Assembly (NCBI RefSeq): GCF_034006665.1
Contig: NZ_JAVESI010000006.1
Coordinates: 1-64,000, forward strand
Direction of reading: 5' to 3'
Source: Trichloromonas sp034006665
GTDB lineage: Bacteria > Desulfobacterota > Desulfuromonadia > Desulfuromonadales > Trichloromonadaceae
DNA: 64,000 bases
The translations under genes and the position numbers were made by a program. Position 1 is the stretch's first letter. The number at the start of each line of letters is the position of its first letter. Positions 61,875 to 64,000 of this stretch are shown piece by piece. The notes beneath the pieces were generated by a model. It was given only the letters and a program-made list of their open reading frames with translations. It was not told the DNA's origin and did not search any database.

Positions 61875-63884
61875 GCGAGAGCATCAAAATTGACCCATCG
61901 CCGCTTTAATTTTTTTCATAACCTGAAACTGCGCGGCAAGATCCTCTGCTTGGTCTTGCCGCTGGTTATCCTCCCCATTTTCATGGTTGGCGGAGTGGTT
62001 GGGATCCTTGCCACCCAACAGGCCCACCGCGGCATCACCCAGACCAGTGAAGCCGATCTGGACCACATGGCCAAGTTCACCATCGATTTGCTGGACTCTC
62101 ATTATCAACAGTTCGAGGTTTACAAGCAGGATCGGCAACAGGTCATCCGCAAGGAACTGGCCACCCTCACCGGACTGGCCTACAGCCTAGTCGAAACCCA
62201 GTATCTCCAGCAGCAAAACGGGGAGATAACCCTCAAGGTCGCGCAGGCCCAGGCCAGGAAATCCCTGAAAAAAATCAGTTTCGGCGAAAGCGGCTATACC
62301 TATGTGTTGAACAGTTCCGGCGACCTGCTGGTGCATGTCACTCGCGAGGGGGAAAATATTTTCAATGAGCAGGACGAAAACGGTCACTATTTTATTCGTT
62401 CCCTGATTCAGACCGCGCTACAAGCCCCTCCGGGCCAGATTCTCTTCAGTATCTACCCCTGGCGTAACGAGGCTCTCGGCGACCGATTCCCCCGCAAGAA
62501 GATAGTCGCCTACCGTTACTTCCCCGAGTGGGGTTGGATCATCGCCACCGGCGGCTACGTCGAGGAGACCTATGAGGATGAGGAGTTCGAGAAACAGTCC
62601 CTGGCAAACCTCAAGATCAAGATCAAAAGCAAACGGGTCGGCCGAACCGGCTATATCTACTGCATGGATCGCCAAGGCACCCTGACCATCCACCCCGATG
62701 CCGAAGGTCAGAATGTCGCCAACAGCCGGGATTCGGACGGCCACTATTTCATCCGCGAGATGAGTCAGAAAAAGAACGGCTGGATCCGTTACCCCTGGAA
62801 GAACGTTGGGGACGCCAAGCCACGCATGAAGATCGTCCGCTACCACTATTACAAGCCTTGGGACTGGATCATCGCCGTCGGCTCCTACGAAGACGAGTTT
62901 TTTCATGAGGCCAACGTCATCAAGTGGCGGATTCTGGCGAACATGGCAATCCTCCTCCTGTTCGTCGGCACCCTGTCGGTGATCCTGCTGTTGATCGCCT
63001 CGCGGATTCTGACCGAGCCGATCCATAACATGATCGCCGTCATCCGCCAAGTCATGAAGGGAGGGCTCGACCAGCGGATGCCGGTCAACTCTAACGATGA
63101 ACTGGGGGAATTGGCCATCGCCTTCAACAAAATGACCAGCAGGCTCGAGCGCAACCACGAGATAGAAGCCTCCTTGGCCCAGCAGGGCAAAATGGCGTCG
63201 CTGGGAATCCTCTCGTCGGGGGTGGCGCACGAGATCAACAACCCGCTCAGCGTCATTCTCGGCTATGCCAGCTACCTGGAAGGCAAAATGGAGCCGAACG
63301 AGCCCTATTACAACTTCATCCACGAAATCAAGCGGGAAAGCAAACGCTGCAAAAAAATCGTCCAGGATCTGCTCAGCTACGCCCGGACGCCGAAACCAAC
63401 CCTGGCGGAAACCGACATCCACGAACTGCTGCACCAGATCATCGATTTCGCCGCCAACCACACCGACATGCATCATGTCACCGTGCTCAAGGAATTCGCT
63501 CCGGAGCTCCCTCGCATCCAAGTGGATGGCGACCAGATACGCCAGGTGGCGATCAACCTGATTCTCAACGCCGGCACGGCGATGTCGGAAGGGGGGCGGC
63601 TAATCGTCCGAACCACCTACGACGACAGCTACGTCAATATCATCTTTGACGACAACGGCATTGGGATTCCGGAAGAAAATCTGGACAAAATCTTCGAACC
63701 GTTTTTCACCACCCGCTCCAAAGGCACCGGGCTCGGGCTGGCCATCACCAAACAGATCATCGAACAGCATCAGGGACAAATTATCTTGGACAGCAAGGTC
63801 GGTGAAGGCACCACCATCACCGTCCAACTGCCAGTGACACAGGAGAACTATTTAGATGCCTTCGAAACGGATCCTACTGGTTGA
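61845..63884 (+). CDS. Double-Cache sensor histidine kinase whose start is supplied by an IS end
   Basis: 679 residues. The first ten (MAGALKLAPF) come from the IS inverted repeat; native sequence begins ARASKLTHRRF. A membrane segment (about 32-58) leads into a periplasmic region with two Cache-type repeats (SGYTYVLNSSGDLLVHV and TGYIYCMDRQGTLTIHP, each followed by HYFIR), then a second membrane segment, a HAMP domain, HisKA with the H box SSGVAHEINNPLS and an ATPase domain (N box NLILNAG, G1 DDNGIGIP, G2 GTGLGLAITKQII). Cache pairs of this type usually bind small carboxylates or amino acids. AGGTG about 8 nt upstream, inside the IS, is the present ribosome binding site. Overlaps the regulator gene by 29 bp. 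Confidence 0.93.
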   Translation: MAGALKLAPFARASKLTHRRFNFFHNLKLRGKILCLVLPLVILPIFMVGGVVGILATQQAHRGITQTSEADLDHMAKFTIDLLDSHYQQFEVYKQDRQQVIRKELATLTGLAYSLVETQYLQQQNGEITLKVAQAQARKSLKKISFGESGYTYVLNSSGDLLVHVTREGENIFNEQDENGHYFIRSLIQTALQAPPGQILFSIYPWRNEALGDRFPRKKIVAYRYFPEWGWIIATGGYVEETYEDEEFEKQSLANLKIKIKSKRVGRTGYIYCMDRQGTLTIHPDAEGQNVANSRDSDGHYFIREMSQKKNGWIRYPWKNVGDAKPRMKIVRYHYYKPWDWIIAVGSYEDEFFHEANVIKWRILANMAILLLFVGTLSVILLLIASRILTEPIHNMIAVIRQVMKGGLDQRMPVNSNDELGELAIAFNKMTSRLERNHEIEASLAQQGKMASLGILSSGVAHEINNPLSVILGYASYLEGKMEPNEPYYNFIHEIKRESKRCKKIVQDLLSYARTPKPTLAETDIHELLHQIIDFAANHTDMHHVTVLKEFAPELPRIQVDGDQIRQVAINLILNAGTAMSEGGRLIVRTTYDDSYVNIIFDDNGIGIPEENLDKIFEPFFTTRSKGTGLGLAITKQIIEQHQGQIILDSKVGEGTTITVQLPVTQENYLDAFETDPTG

Positions 63885-64000
63885 CGACGAAGAAGGTCTC
63901 TGTCGAATGATGGAGGCAATCCTCACCGATAGCGGCTATATAGTGAAGGGGTACACCCGCTCTTTCGAAGCCGTGGAGGATTATCGCCATGGCGACTGGG
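63856..64000 (+). CDS. Response regulator, N-terminal part (cut by window edge)
   Basis: The receiver domain starts MPSKRILLVDDEEGLCRMMEAIL, with the acidic pocket Asp-Asp-Glu. GGAG precedes the ATG. It overlaps the kinase gene, so the two form a cognate pair. Probably an NtrC-type regulator, as is usual with double-Cache kinases of this group, but only 48 residues are in view. Confidence 0.88.
   Translation, partial: MPSKRILLVDDEEGLCRMMEAILTDSGYIVKGYTRSFEAVEDYRHGDW

Noticed and set aside
60491..61884. Target-site duplication for the IS4-type element
   Set aside because: Flanking 10-mers agree at only 7 of 10 positions, which is too weak to call a duplication.

Overview
The window looks like a chromosome segment from a Desulfuromonadales-type bacterium (Geobacter / Desulfuromonas group), inferred from gene content and order, not from a marker gene. 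Pointers are: a complete dcw cluster whose FtsI carries a C-terminal PASTA domain; DAP-type MurE; a PerR-catalase pair; a rubrerythrin-like protein; an NrfJ-like lipoprotein; an acetate-type sodium:solute symporter beside a DEDDh exonuclease and an acetyl-CoA synthetase homologue; and many two-component and chemotaxis genes. The DNA is GC-rich with strong third-position bias, so most real genes have long false antisense reading frames. No rRNA, tRNA or CRISPR array was seen.

Layout. 1-3.7 kb: a sensor cut off inside its PAS domain, a short chemotaxis receptor and a frameshifted GGDEF remnant. 3.7-5.9 kb: PerR-type regulator, catalase and a strong terminator. 5.9-7.5 kb: an intact IS1380-family element with a TTAAT target duplication. 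7.7-8.9 kb: small hypotheticals and a PilZ protein. 8.9-11.2 kb: a MoxR-type ATPase / VWA-protein operon. 11.3-13.7 kb: thiol peroxidase and a radical SAM protein. 13.7-31.9 kb: the minus-strand dcw cluster mraZ-rsmH-ftsL-ftsI-murE-murF-mraY-murD-ftsW-murG-murC-murB-ddl-ftsQ-ftsA-ftsZ, bounded by a promoter and terminators. 32-33.3 kb: CorC-type membrane protein. 33.4-35.8 kb: ligA-acyP. 35.8-44.4 kb: minus-strand housekeeping genes (frameshifted receiver relic, rsmI, nadE, yraN, rnhB; then rplS, SPOUT methyltransferase, trmD, rimM, rpsP, ffh). 44.5-48.8 kb: DUF3343 protein, NrfJ-like lipoprotein, phosphoesterase, Nudix hydrolase, histidine kinase. 49.2-55.9 kb: accessory-looking acetate region. 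55.9-60.3 kb: uvrC, rubrerythrin-like protein, cyclic-nucleotide-binding protein, AI-2E-type permease. 60.5-64 kb: a decayed IS4-type element inserted at the start of a double-Cache histidine kinase, followed by its response regulator, which runs off the window.

Most unusual points. (1) The acetyl-CoA synthetase homologue at 54023-55891 keeps the fold motifs but has lost the glycine-rich nucleotide loop and the acylation lysine, and overlaps a DEDDh exonuclease by 4 nt: a candidate acetate-linked pseudoenzyme/nuclease pair. (2) The decayed IS4 element supplies a new start codon, Shine-Dalgarno and ten residues to the kinase; joining its flanks restores an in-frame ATG with its own Shine-Dalgarno. 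(3) FtsZ carries two copies of its C-terminal partner-binding peptide. (4) The MoxR/VWA operon has a peptidase-like domain with a broken HExxH. (5) Several signalling genes are decaying: a truncated sensor, a GGDEF relic and a twice-frameshifted receiver.
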